From: CAKSST01 sp045535505
Lineage (GTDB): Bacteria; Bacillota; Clostridia; Oscillospirales; Acutalibacteraceae
Direction: 5' to 3'
DNA: 64,000 bases
Assembly (NCBI GenBank): GCA_045535505.1
Contig: JAZSLU010000045.1
Location: 9,291-73,290, forward strand
Made by a program: the position numbers and the translations under genes. How positions within the stretch are numbered: position 1 is the stretch's first letter; every line of letters starts with the position of its first letter. Positions 34,828 through 42,730 of this stretch are shown piece after piece. The notes beneath the pieces were generated by a model that was not told the DNA's origin, ran no database searches, and was given only the letters and a program-made list of their open reading frames with translations.

Positions 34828-36432
34828 TTATTTGGTGGTAAATTTTTCAAAGTTATAAAACGGATCGCTTATTGACGGAGTGGGGGTTGTAACAAAGTCA
34901 TCGTTATAAAGCAACATGCCCTTGCGGTAGCAAATGGGAATAATAGGCATTTCGGTATTGAAAACGGTTATAAGGTCTTGTAAAGACATACTGCCTTTTT
35001 TATAGTTTGCACAAGCTGTAGCAGTGGTAATACTGGATAAGCTTTGCAACGCTTGGTTTTCGTTCGTTTCTGTGTTAGCCTCTTTTTTATCGTCATTATT
35101 CTGCTCTTGTGTTACTGCAGTTGAAGCAATACCAAAAGCGCAAGATCCGCCATAAGTTACAAGTTGGCTTATATCCATATTGCCCATAATACGAACTTCG
35201 GCTAAATAAAGGTCAAACTGTCCTGCCTTGAGTGCGGCGACATAGTTAGCGTATGGCAGAGCGTTAACCTTAACCTCTATGCCGATTTGTGAAAGTTGGG
35301 AAGCAATCATATTTGCTGTGTTCATACGGTTTAGATTGTCCTCGTTAACGAGCAACGAAACACTTAATCGCTTGTCTTTTGAAACAAGGTAATAACCCTG
35401 TTCGTCTTTATTATAACCTAAACGGTCAAAATTCTCAACTGCAAGATTTATATTTGCTGTTGTTAATATGTTTTGTTTCTTTTTTGCAGGGTCCCAATTG
35501 GGATGAAAAGGTCCGCTTGCCGCATCAGCATTGCCGTAAAAAGCCGTTTTAACAATGGCTTGTCGGTTAACAGCGCTTGAAACGGCTTGACGTGCATATA
35601 CGTTTTTGAAAACACCCGAACGCATATTGCAACCGATATATACAAGATTATTTAGAGGAACTTGCGCCATCTTGCCGTTCATATTAGGCACATCATTGTC
35701 GCCAAGGTCTGAATAATAAGCCGATATTTTTCCCGAGCGAATTCTCTGAGATATACTTTCTGCGTCGGGCGCATCAATAAGCTTAATGCTGTTAATATTA
35801 GCCTTGCCTTTATAATAACCTTTGTTAAAATTTAAAGTTTCGCTATTCGTATCCAAAACATAACGTCCGCAACCAATAGGGGGGAGGGCGATGTTGTCCT
35901 CATTTACTAAAGTGTTGCTGTTGCTTTTTATAATTGGAAAATCTAACAAATTTATAAAATAAGGGTCATTTTTAGCTAATGTGAACTGAACGGTTGAAGA
36001 GTCAATAGCTGCGCAGGAGGTCATATTAGCAAGTTGTTGTGAAAACCTGTCTGACTCTTTTGCAAGGTTTGCCGAAAACACAACGTCTTCGGGTGTGAGT
36101 TGACTGCCGTCGGAATGTTTTACGTTGTTTATGGTTACCGTGCATACGTTAGATTCGTATTTTGAAGATGCGGCAATATAATAAACCGCCTCAAAATCAG
36201 AATTAAGCTTTATGAGCGGGTCATAAAGCAAATAAGACAATTCTTGGTTAATTTGTGTTATGCATTTAAAGGGGTCAATGCTATCTGTAGAGCAGTATAA
36301 GAGATGTGCCGAAACGGCATTGTCTTTATCGTCGTTGTTGTGGTTTGTGTCATTTTGTTTGTCCTTGGCTTTTGAACATCCGCAAAGCATCAAAAGACAT
36401 AAAACAAGGCATAAAATTTTTGTGTGCTTCAC
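34828..36432 (-). CDS. Orphan peptide-type ABC substrate-binding lipoprotein
   Basis: The 534 residues start with a lipoprotein signal (LCLLMLCGC, cysteine near residue 19) and a mature SBP_bac_5 domain (for example LTPEDVVFSANLAKES and YARQAVSSAVNRQAIV). Family members bind oligopeptides, nickel or other solutes. No permease or ATPase gene is nearby, so it must use a transporter elsewhere or act as a sensor. An acidic low-complexity insertion lies near residues 440-460. It starts 2 bp after ymdB. Confidence 0.9.
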   Translation of the reverse strand: MKHTKILCLVLCLLMLCGCSKAKDKQNDTNHNNDDKDNAVSAHLLYCSTDSIDPFKCITQINQELSYLLYDPLIKLNSDFEAVYYIAASSKYESNVCTVTINNVKHSDGSQLTPEDVVFSANLAKESDRFSQQLANMTSCAAIDSSTVQFTLAKNDPYFINLLDFPIIKSNSNTLVNEDNIALPPIGCGRYVLDTNSETLNFNKGYYKGKANINSIKLIDAPDAESISQRIRSGKISAYYSDLGDNDVPNMNGKMAQVPLNNLVYIGCNMRSGVFKNVYARQAVSSAVNRQAIVKTAFYGNADAASGPFHPNWDPAKKKQNILTTANINLAVENFDRLGYNKDEQGYYLVSKDKRLSVSLLVNEDNLNRMNTANMIASQLSQIGIEVKVNALPYANYVAALKAGQFDLYLAEVRIMGNMDISQLVTYGGSCAFGIASTAVTQEQNNDDKKEANTETNENQALQSLSSITTATACANYKKGSMSLQDLITVFNTEMPIIPICYRKGMLLYNDDFVTTPTPSISDPFYNFEKFTTK

Positions 36433-36433
36433 T

Positions 36434-37222
36434 TTAATGCTCCTTTTGGAATTTGGTTATTCTCTTTATACTGATTGTTTTGCCTGTTTTATCGTCAATT
36501 TCGAGTAAAATGCCGTTTAGGTAACACTCTCCCTCGGCAATAACAAAGCGGGCAGGCATTTTGTCTTTAATGCGGGCGAGCGATGCCTCATATTTAACAC
36601 CAAGCACCGACTGAACAGGACCGGTCATACCAATATCGGTAATATAGGCAGTGCCGCCCGGTAACAACTGTTCGTCAGCAGTCAAAACGTGGGTATGAGT
36701 GCCAAAAACGGCTGAAACACGTCCGTCAAGATAAAAGCCCATTGCACGTTTTTCAGACGTCGCTTCGGCATGAAAATCTACAATAATAATCTTTGCGTTA
36801 TCGGCTTTCGCGCGCTCTATAAGCTGATCTGCACAGCAAAAAGGACAAGAATTGCTTTCCATATAAACAGTGCCAAGCAAATTGATTACGGCAACGTTGG
36901 TGTGACCGCAATCAATAAGAGCATAACCGCCTCCTGGGGCGTTAGATGGAAAGTTGTGAGGACGAAGCAAACGAAAGTTTTGCTCAAGTTCACTGTGAAT
37001 TTCAAAGCGTCGAAGGGTGTGATTTCCGCCGGTTATAACATCTGCACCGCCATTAAATAAGCGGTTTGCAGAGCGGGGAAGAATGCCGTTGCCGTCAGCA
37101 GAATTTTCACCGTTTACAATAATAAGGTCGGCTGAAAGTTCACGCTTTAGCGAAAGAGCAGTAGATTCAAATGTATCACAGCCTGCGCTGCCACAGACGT
37201 CACCGATACATAAAATTTTCAT
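36434..37222 (-). CDS. ymdB: YmdB-family metallophosphoesterase
   Basis: The 262 residues have the TIGR00282 signature: MKILCIGDVCGSAG, VNGENSADGNGI, TGGNHT, VDFHAEATSEKRAMG, GTHTHVLTAD. In B. subtilis YmdB is a 2',3'-cyclic-nucleotide phosphodiesterase affecting biofilm and late development. ymdB often lies near rny in Bacilli, but here it precedes a solute-binding lipoprotein gene. Confidence 0.93.
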   Translation of the reverse strand: MKILCIGDVCGSAGCDTFESTALSLKRELSADLIIVNGENSADGNGILPRSANRLFNGGADVITGGNHTLRRFEIHSELEQNFRLLRPHNFPSNAPGGGYALIDCGHTNVAVINLLGTVYMESNSCPFCCADQLIERAKADNAKIIIVDFHAEATSEKRAMGFYLDGRVSAVFGTHTHVLTADEQLLPGGTAYITDIGMTGPVQSVLGVKYEASLARIKDKMPARFVIAEGECYLNGILLEIDDKTGKTISIKRITKFQKEH

Positions 37223-37264
37223 ACGGCATCCCTCACTTTAAAAAGTATATCTATAAACACAGTT

Positions 37265-37293
37265 ATTGTACCATAAACCGTGTGCTTTTTCAA
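37265..37293 (-). promoter_or_regulatory. Promoter of ymdB
   Basis: Minus strand TTGAAA (37288-37293), 17-base spacer, TACAAT (37265-37270). Confidence 0.65.
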
Positions 37294-37318
37294 TCATAAT
37301 TTGAATTAAGATTATATA

Positions 37319-37942
37319 GTGTATATTCTATGGATAGCCGCGACAAAATCGCAAAAGAAATTGCAACAGTTAATCAATGGTGAATTTTTTATGCGCCCGG
37401 CTTCTTATTATCATCATTTGGAAAACGGACAGGGTGATCAGGCCGAAGGTGCGCTTATCCATTCTGTTGCTATTTATAAAAACACTCAATATGCTATTTA
37501 TTGTTTATATGCTGTTGACAATAAAGACATCGATGCTGATGGGAGTATTTATATCCCTAAAAAATGTATCGAGGATTTTCATTGTGAGAATGGCTTTGGA
37601 GTTATTATTGACTATGAGAAATTTGAAAAACTATTGCCTTTGATTCAAACGGAAGGGTATCAGTTGTGGGCAGGCAGAGTATGCTATCGAAAACTAATAT
37701 ATGAGGATATGCCTGATATGATGGATATGGAGTCATTGGATAATTTATTTACAAAGCGACCATATTTTGCATATCAAAGGGAGTATCGAATTGTGATACC
37801 CAAAAACGTTCCCGAAGAAAAAGATAGTGTTTATTACAAGTCAGAATTTACATTAGATTCAATTGCTAACATTGTTAGTATTTCGTCATTAAATGAGTGT
37901 AATGGAAAATTTATTATTAGCAAAACAGATATAAACGTTTAA
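37319..37942 (+). CDS. Unknown protein, possibly 5' truncated
   Basis: The 207-residue frame starts at GTG 37319 with no SD. The best-conserved-looking part is QQLINGEFFMRPASYYHHLENGQGDQAEGA, which resembles a widespread accessory family of the form 'LLNGxLYMNxLxYFR...RGDxxEG'. I know no function for it. The absence of an SD and its place next to mobile-element genes suggest a partial or laterally acquired gene. It is followed by a GC-rich terminator. Confidence 0.6.
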   Translation: MYILWIAATKSQKKLQQLINGEFFMRPASYYHHLENGQGDQAEGALIHSVAIYKNTQYAIYCLYAVDNKDIDADGSIYIPKKCIEDFHCENGFGVIIDYEKFEKLLPLIQTEGYQLWAGRVCYRKLIYEDMPDMMDMESLDNLFTKRPYFAYQREYRIVIPKNVPEEKDSVYYKSEFTLDSIANIVSISSLNECNGKFIISKTDINV

Positions 37943-37962
37943 AACACTCAAACATAGCGAAA

Positions 37963-37985
37963 GGCGGAGAGGGGGCCTCTCCGCC
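37963..37985 (+). terminator. GC-rich terminator hairpin
   Basis: Perfect 10-bp stem GGCGGAGAGG (37963-37972) and CCTCTCCGCC (37976-37985) with loop GGG, followed by TTAACTTTT. The T-run is imperfect. Confidence 0.6.
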
Positions 37986-38015
37986 TTAACTTTTACCACA
38001 AAGCTGAATATTGGT

Positions 38016-38393
38016 TTATCTATATATTAGTTCGTTGTTTACGATTTCGGTTACACGCTGTCTAATGTTATTCATTCGGCGAACCCATTTCATTTGGTTG
38101 GTGGCTTTCAATTCTTTAGTAATGCTTTCTGAATTCTTATACTGCACTATAAGATTATCGAATATTTCTTGCGCCCCAGTGTTTATATCATACAGATAGG
38201 AATTGAGTTTGCCTTCGAAACTTAGGCGATTGTAGGTGGCTTTTCGGCGAGATTTAAGATAATCTAAATGCCGCATACCCCATACGCCAATTTCTTTTGT
38301 TTCAACCTCCGGCAAAGTGAAGCAAGGGATGTAATAATCACCCTGTAATTCATACCACAAGCCGTTGGATTCATCGAAAATATACTTTTCCAT
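38016..38393 (-). CDS. tnpV: TnpV transposon-associated protein
   Basis: The 125 residues from ATG 38393 (SD GGAGG) read MEKYIFDESNGLWYELQGDYYIP and end MNNIRQRVTEIVNNELIY, strongly like the TnpV proteins of Oscillospirales integrative and conjugative elements, whose role is not established. No transposase, integrase or conjugation gene is next to it, so this is an element remnant. Confidence 0.85.
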   Translation of the reverse strand: MEKYIFDESNGLWYELQGDYYIPCFTLPEVETKEIGVWGMRHLDYLKSRRKATYNRLSFEGKLNSYLYDINTGAQEIFDNLIVQYKNSESITKELKATNQMKWVRRMNNIRQRVTEIVNNELIYR

Positions 38394-38394
38394 A

Positions 38395-38700
38395 TCAGTT
38401 ATCCTCCCATAAGAAATCGCTAAAGGGAGCACTATCGCTGATAAAGGTATCATATATGAACTTTGCACCGAGCCTGAAACCGACAATGAAACTATCGAGA
38501 TTAGATTCACCATTTACCACGCTCCAAGCGTTGACGTGGTCGAGGAACTTGCTCTTTTCTTCGCCTTTGAGTTTGGCGGTCAAGTATTCCTCAGTTTCAT
38601 TGAGGGTTTGCATTTCTTTCATTACCGCTTTGCTCTGTTTGATACTGCGAGCCTGCGGGTCGATATTTCCATAGTAAAATTCTTTAATAAAATCTTTCAT
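38395..38700 (-). CDS. DUF6809-family protein
   Basis: 101 residues, MKDFIKEFYYGNIDPQARSIKQSK, helical, with SFIVGFRLGAKFIYDTF near the C-terminus. This matches small DUF6809 proteins carried beside tnpV on mobile elements of gut Firmicutes. Function unknown. It is directly upstream of tnpV (1-bp gap), forming one unit. Confidence 0.8.
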   Translation of the reverse strand: MKDFIKEFYYGNIDPQARSIKQSKAVMKEMQTLNETEEYLTAKLKGEEKSKFLDHVNAWSVVNGESNLDSFIVGFRLGAKFIYDTFISDSAPFSDFLWEDN

Positions 38701-38752
38701 AAACTAGCCTCCGTTTTTTGAGTTAAAATTTGGATAGTCTATTGAAAGAGAA

Positions 38753-38790
38753 AATCCGAACCCACCGCCTATTAGACGGAGGTTCGGATT
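38753..38790 (-). terminator. Terminator after tRNA-Pro
   Basis: AATCCGAACC (38753-38762) and GGTTCGGATT (38781-38790) form a perfect 10-bp stem with an inner paired loop. TTTTCTCTTTC follows on minus. Confidence 0.75.
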
Positions 38791-38799
38791 ATTCGTGTT

Positions 38800-38875
38800 T
38801 GGTCGAGGTGACAGGGCTCGAACCTGCGGCATCTAGTTCCCAAAACTAGTGCGCTACCAACTGCGCCACACCTCG
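38800..38875 (-). tRNA. tRNA-Pro (anticodon UGG), CCA encoded
   Basis: Minus-strand cloverleaf. The acceptor stem CGAGGTG pairs with CACCTCG. The D arm has GCGC/GCGC with AGTTGGTA, the anticodon stem CTAGT/ACTAG has loop TTTGGGA (anticodon TGG), and the T arm GCAGG/CCTGT has TTCGAGC. Discriminator A is followed by encoded CCA. It sits beside mobile-element remnants and a partial copy of its 5' end. Confidence 0.95.
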
Positions 38876-39046
38876 TAAATTGAATGTTTAGTTGTTAGCA
38901 AAAATTATAGCAGACATTGTTCTTAGGGGCCCCCGAAAAGTGAAACTTTTTGGGGAGAGGAGGAACAGCGTAGCATATAAGTTTTTGCGTTTTGCGCGAA
39001 AACGAAAGTTGCGAAGCTTGTGACGACGAAACTGCGCCACACCTCG
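38859..39046. repeat. 17-bp direct repeat of the tRNA-Pro 5' end
   Basis: AACTGCGCCACACCTCG occurs at 38859-38875 (first 17 nt of tRNA-Pro, read on minus) and again exactly at 39030-39046. A partial tRNA copy at a short distance is typical of a site-specific integration or deletion scar at a tRNA attachment site. Confidence 0.75.
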
Positions 39047-39198
39047 ATATTTATATTTATAAAATTCGTGCTTGATAATTATATCTTAACATATTCGGTT
39101 TGTCAATGAATAAATTATCGACTGTGTAAACATATACGGCTTGACATTGTTAAAGTTATAAGTTACCATACAACCAAAAGATAATTTAAGGTGTTATT
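38876..39198. other. Non-coding spacer between tRNA-Pro and rluA-like gene
   Basis: No gene seen. It contains a hairpin CCCCGAAAAGT-GAA-ACTTTTTGGGG (38931-38955) followed by a purine-rich GAGAGGAGG stretch, the second 17-bp tRNA copy, and the promoter of the next gene. I have an impression of similar GAAAAGTGAAACTTTT hairpins near tRNA genes in related clostridia, but cannot verify it. Confidence 0.5.
39141..39169 (+). promoter_or_regulatory. Probable promoter of rluA-like gene
   Basis: Perfect TTGACA (39141-39146), 17-base spacer, weak TACCAT (39164-39169), 30 bp before ATG 39199. Confidence 0.55.
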
Positions 39199-39789
39199 AT
39201 GAAAATATTATTCAACGATGACAACCTAATAGTTTGCACAAAACCTGTTGGACTAGACAGCGAAAAGGCACTACCTTGTCTTCTGGCAGAAAGGTTCTCA
39301 GGGCAAATTTTTACAGTTCATCGCCTTGATATGAATGTCGGCGGAGTTATGGTTTACGCACGCAACAAAAAAACCGCCGCTTATCTTTCTAACTGCATAC
39401 AGCAGGGTAGTATGATAAAAGAATATGTTGCATTAGTACATGGCAAACCCTGTGAATGTGGGGTTTTGGAAGATCTGCTTTTTAAAGACTCGAGAAAGAA
39501 TAAGGTTTTTGTTGTTAAAAAAATGAGAGCGGGTGTTAAAGCTGCAAAACTTGAATATAAACGACTTACTGACACCGATCCTGCGCTAGTAAGAATAAGG
39601 CTTTATACCGGCAGAAGCCATCAAATTAGAGTGCAGTTTGCAAGTAGGGGATACCCGCTTGTGGGCGACCATAAATATGGCTCGAAAGCCCAAAAAAAAG
39701 CGCCTATGCTTTATTCTTGTAAGGTGACTTTTCCTTACAAAAATGAACAAACGTCTTTTGAGGAGTTACCTGACTGGGCTAAAATTTAA
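39199..39789 (+). CDS. RluA-family pseudouridine synthase, short form
   Basis: 196 residues, consisting of the catalytic domain only without an S4 domain. The active-site motif is VHRLDMNVGGVMVYA near residues 40-54, with the catalytic aspartate in HRLD. GRSHQIRVQFASRGYPLVGD follows near 134-153. It converts uridine to pseudouridine in rRNA or tRNA; the target cannot be told. Confidence 0.92.
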   Translation: MKILFNDDNLIVCTKPVGLDSEKALPCLLAERFSGQIFTVHRLDMNVGGVMVYARNKKTAAYLSNCIQQGSMIKEYVALVHGKPCECGVLEDLLFKDSRKNKVFVVKKMRAGVKAAKLEYKRLTDTDPALVRIRLYTGRSHQIRVQFASRGYPLVGDHKYGSKAQKKAPMLYSCKVTFPYKNEQTSFEELPDWAKI

Positions 39790-39844
39790 TAAACACCTCT
39801 CGTAATATTGCCTTTGGCTGTGATTAAGTTTGCGGTTTTTGGGG

Positions 39845-39914
39845 TACAATGTTTAGGGTAGAGCAAATAACCTGAACTAGAGTTTTAAAAAGTTGGATTA
39901 TTCGCTCTACCCTA
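39845..39914 (+). promoter_or_regulatory. Putative -10 and long 5' hairpin before the DUF421 gene
   Basis: TACAAT (39845-39850) is followed at the expected start point by TAGGGTAGAGCAAATAA (39854-39870), which pairs over 17 bases (one mismatch) with 39898-39914 across a 27-base loop. The stem ends right at the GGGAGG SD, so it could mask or present it. No good -35 was found. Confidence 0.45.
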
Positions 39915-39927
39915 TGGGAGGTTTTTT

Positions 39928-40596
39928 ATGGAAATTTTAAAACTCATTTTAACATCGGTGCTGTCTGCGGCGGCATTGTTTATAATTGCAAAGATTATGG
40001 GACATAAACAAATGTCACAGCTTGATTTTTTTGATTATATTACGGGCATTACAATCGGCTCGATAGCCGCCGAACTTGCAACCGAGCTTGAAAAACCATA
40101 TAAACCGCTTATTGCTATGATAATTTATGGCGTTATTACGGTTGCTTTAACCACCATTACAAGCAAGATACCAAGAACGAGAAAGTTTATTAACGGCACA
40201 CCAACCATCATTATGAATAATGGTAAAATTTATCGTGAAAATATGAAAAAAGCCAAGATGGATTTAAGCGAGTTTATGGTGATGTGTAGGCAAGAGGGCT
40301 ATTTTAATCTTAACGATATTCAAACTGCGATATTTGAATATAACGGTAGGCTTACCATTTTGCCGAAAGCAACTAAGCGCCCCGCCAACCCAAACGATTT
40401 CAACATAGTTCCGCCTGTTGAATCGATAAAAACAGAAATTATTATGGATGGCAGAATTTTGCATGAAAATTTAAAAAGAATGGGTTTGGATGTTAATTGG
40501 CTTACAAATCAACTTTCAAGTTCCGGTTATAAAAGTCCAAAAGAGATTTTTCTTGCTGTGTGCGACCAAAACAATCAATTAACAATGTTTGAATAA
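39928..40596 (+). CDS. DUF421 membrane protein (YetF-like)
   Basis: The 222 residues start with three membrane helices (about 5-25, 38-55, 60-80), then a cytoplasmic DUF421/YetF domain in two related halves (NGTPTIIMNNGKIYRENMKKA and the later IIMDGRILHENLKRMGL). This duplication is typical of the family. YetF-type proteins affect membrane or spore properties in Bacillus. SD GGGAGG is 7 bases upstream. Confidence 0.9.
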   Translation: MEILKLILTSVLSAAALFIIAKIMGHKQMSQLDFFDYITGITIGSIAAELATELEKPYKPLIAMIIYGVITVALTTITSKIPRTRKFINGTPTIIMNNGKIYRENMKKAKMDLSEFMVMCRQEGYFNLNDIQTAIFEYNGRLTILPKATKRPANPNDFNIVPPVESIKTEIIMDGRILHENLKRMGLDVNWLTNQLSSSGYKSPKEIFLAVCDQNNQLTMFE

Positions 40597-40597
40597 T

Positions 40598-40630
40598 AAA
40601 GAAGTGAGAATTATTCTCACTTCTTTTTAT
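40598..40630 (+). terminator. Terminator after DUF421 gene
   Basis: AAAGAAGTGAGAA (40598-40610) pairs with TTCTCACTTCTTT (40614-40626), with TTTT continuing. Confidence 0.8.
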
Positions 40631-40692
40631 TATTGAAAAAAGAAACAAAAAATTGTAAAATAAGATAAATAAAAGCAAAAAGGAGTATAAAA

Positions 40693-41622
40693 ATGCGGTT
40701 TTTATATTTTTTAGAAAATTTACGCAACCCAGTGCTTGATTTTATTTTTGAGTTAATAACCTTGTGCGGTGAAGAAACCGTTTTTATGGCGATTGGAATG
40801 ATTTTTTTCTGGTGCATTAATAAATATAAAGGATATTATCTTCTTTGTATAGGTTTTTTAGGGACTATATTTAATCAGTTTTTAAAAATTCTTTGTCGTG
40901 TACCGCGCCCTTGGGTAAAAGACCCTAATTTTACTATTGTTGAGTCTGCCCGCAAAGCCGCAAGCGGATATTCTTTCCCAAGCGGTCACACACAAACATC
41001 TGTTGGCTTATTCGGCGGTATAGCACGTAGTAATAAAAATATGGTTTTGCGTATTGCAATGATAACGATTTGTACTTTGGTTGCGCTTTCGAGAATGTAT
41101 TTGGGCGTACATACTCCCGCTGATGTTTTAGTGTCGGTTTTGGTGGCAACAGTGCTTGTTTTTGTTGCATATCCAATTTTTGAAAAGGCAGAAAAATCTC
41201 CAAAAACGATGTATGCAATACTTTTATCTTTTGTGGTAGTAATGGCGGCATATCTGTGCTTTGTGTGTTTGCATAAATTCCCCCAAGAAGTATATGCCGA
41301 AGATGCCGTACATAATTTAATATCAGCTCAAAAAAACGGCTTTACATTGCTTGGATGTGCAATAGGTCTTTTGTTGGTCTATACGGTTGATATAAAATAT
41401 ACACACTTTGAAACAAACGCTGTATGGTGGGCGCAAATTATAAAGGTTGCAGTGGGGCTTTTACTCGTCGTGGCGACAAAAGAACTTCTGCGTGCGCCAC
41501 TGGATGCGCTTTTTAACGAACACCTTTTTGCCCGCACCGTAAGATATTTCTTGATGGTGGTTGTAGGCGGTGTTTTGTGGCCTATGATTTTTAAGTTTTT
41601 ACCAAAAACCAAAAAACAATAA
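40693..41622 (+). CDS. PAP2-family membrane phosphatase
   Basis: 309 residues and about eight hydrophobic segments. All three PAP2 motifs are intact: KILCRVPRP, SFPSGHTQT, and SRMYLGVHTPADV. It probably dephosphorylates a lipid phosphate such as phosphatidate or undecaprenyl pyrophosphate at the membrane. The C-terminal third carries extra membrane helices beyond the basic fold. Contrast with the motif-poor relative at 16166. Confidence 0.92.
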   Translation: MRFLYFLENLRNPVLDFIFELITLCGEETVFMAIGMIFFWCINKYKGYYLLCIGFLGTIFNQFLKILCRVPRPWVKDPNFTIVESARKAASGYSFPSGHTQTSVGLFGGIARSNKNMVLRIAMITICTLVALSRMYLGVHTPADVLVSVLVATVLVFVAYPIFEKAEKSPKTMYAILLSFVVVMAAYLCFVCLHKFPQEVYAEDAVHNLISAQKNGFTLLGCAIGLLLVYTVDIKYTHFETNAVWWAQIIKVAVGLLLVVATKELLRAPLDALFNEHLFARTVRYFLMVVVGGVLWPMIFKFLPKTKKQ

Positions 41623-41636
41623 AATTTATAAATACA

Positions 41637-41667
41637 AAAACACGGGATTTAATCCCGTGTTTTTTTG
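41637..41667. terminator. Terminator after PAP2 gene
   Basis: AAAAACACGGGAT/ATCCCGTGTTTTTTT stem with a short TTAA loop. Confidence 0.8.
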
Positions 41668-41695
41668 CATACACTTGTTTTAAGGGGGATAAAAT

Positions 41696-42214
41696 ATGAA
41701 AAAATCTTTAGTTTTTTGGCAAACGGCAGGCTTTGTTTTTGTATCATTGGCGGGTACATTATTGCACTTTCTTTACGATTGGACTAACCAAAGCAACATA
41801 GCCGCCTTACTTTCGGCAGTTAACGAATCAATATGGGAGCATACAAAGTTGCTTTTTGCCCCTATGTTTCTTTTTGCGTTTATAGAAAACAAATATATAG
41901 GCGCACGGTATGATAATTTCTGGTGTATAAAGTTTATTGGAATAGTTTTTGGTATTATAATAATACCAATGTTATATTACACCTATACAGGCGCTTTAGG
42001 GGTTTATGCTGACTGGTTTAATATATTAATATTTTACATTGCTGCTGCATTGTCGTTTTGGCTTGAAACGGTATTGTTTAAATATTACCGCATAAGTTGC
42101 AAAAATGAAAAACTTGCTTTTGCAATGCTGTGCGCTATTGCTTTAATTTATATCATTTTAACATTTAATCCGCCAGGCTTACCCATTTTTGCCGACCCTC
42201 AAGGCTTAAATTAA
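41696..42214 (+). CDS. Small integral membrane protein, DUF6512-like
   Basis: 172 residues with about five hydrophobic segments. Recognisable features are HFLYDWTNQSN and AVNESIWEHTKLLFAPMF, which I associate with DUF6512 of clostridia (from memory). Role unknown. SD AAGGGGG lies before ATG. Confidence 0.75.
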   Translation: MKKSLVFWQTAGFVFVSLAGTLLHFLYDWTNQSNIAALLSAVNESIWEHTKLLFAPMFLFAFIENKYIGARYDNFWCIKFIGIVFGIIIIPMLYYTYTGALGVYADWFNILIFYIAAALSFWLETVLFKYYRISCKNEKLAFAMLCAIALIYIILTFNPPGLPIFADPQGLN

Positions 42215-42266
42215 ACTTTCATTTTTTGAGAATGTGTTGTATAATCTCAAAAAAGGCGGTGACAAA

Positions 42267-42707
42267 ATGACAACATCACAAAAAGCGGTACAACTTTTTG
42301 AGCAAGGCTACAATTGCGCTCAAGCAGTTTTAGGTGCATTTTCAGAGCAAATCGGTTTATCATCTAAGCAATCGCTTAAAATTTCTTCGGCCTTTGGCGG
42401 CGGTGTCGGCAGGCAACGTGAAATTTGCGGTGCTTTGAGCGGTATGCTGATGGCTTTTGGTATGCTTTACGGATATGACAATGCCGAAACAGGTGATAAA
42501 GCAAAACTTTATGAGCAAACACGTATTTTGTGTGACGAGTTCAAAAAAGCAAACGGCTCAATACTTTGTCGTGACATTTTGAAAAATGCAGAAGTTGGTG
42601 GCTTGCCCGAAGCGAGAACTGAGCAATATTATAAAGAACGCCCTTGTGTCAGATGTGTTCGTACGGCGACAGAAATTTTAGATGAGTATATAAAAAATCA
42701 GCAGTAA
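42267..42707 (+). CDS. C_GCAxxG_C_C family redox-type protein
   Basis: 146 residues from ATG 42267 (SD AAGGCGGTGA). Conserved cysteines lie in GYNCAQAV, EICGALSG, ILCDEF, ILCRDIL and PCVRCV, and the GGGVGRQ loop is present. The family is thought to be redox or metal related, but no reaction is established. The 3' end forms the left arm of a terminator. Confidence 0.88.
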   Translation: MTTSQKAVQLFEQGYNCAQAVLGAFSEQIGLSSKQSLKISSAFGGGVGRQREICGALSGMLMAFGMLYGYDNAETGDKAKLYEQTRILCDEFKKANGSILCRDILKNAEVGGLPEARTEQYYKERPCVRCVRTATEILDEYIKNQQ

Positions 42708-42727
42708 TTTTACTGCTGATTTTTTTA
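42697..42727. terminator. Bidirectional terminator
   Basis: AATCAGCAGTAA (42697-42708) pairs with TTACTGCTGATT (42710-42721) and TTTTTT follows. It serves the convergent C_GCAxxG_C_C and aconitase X genes. Confidence 0.8.
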
Positions 42728-42730
42728 TTA

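Noticed and set aside
39030..39046. Second tRNA-Pro gene
   Set aside because: Only the first 17 bases of the tRNA are repeated and the rest of the cloverleaf is absent.
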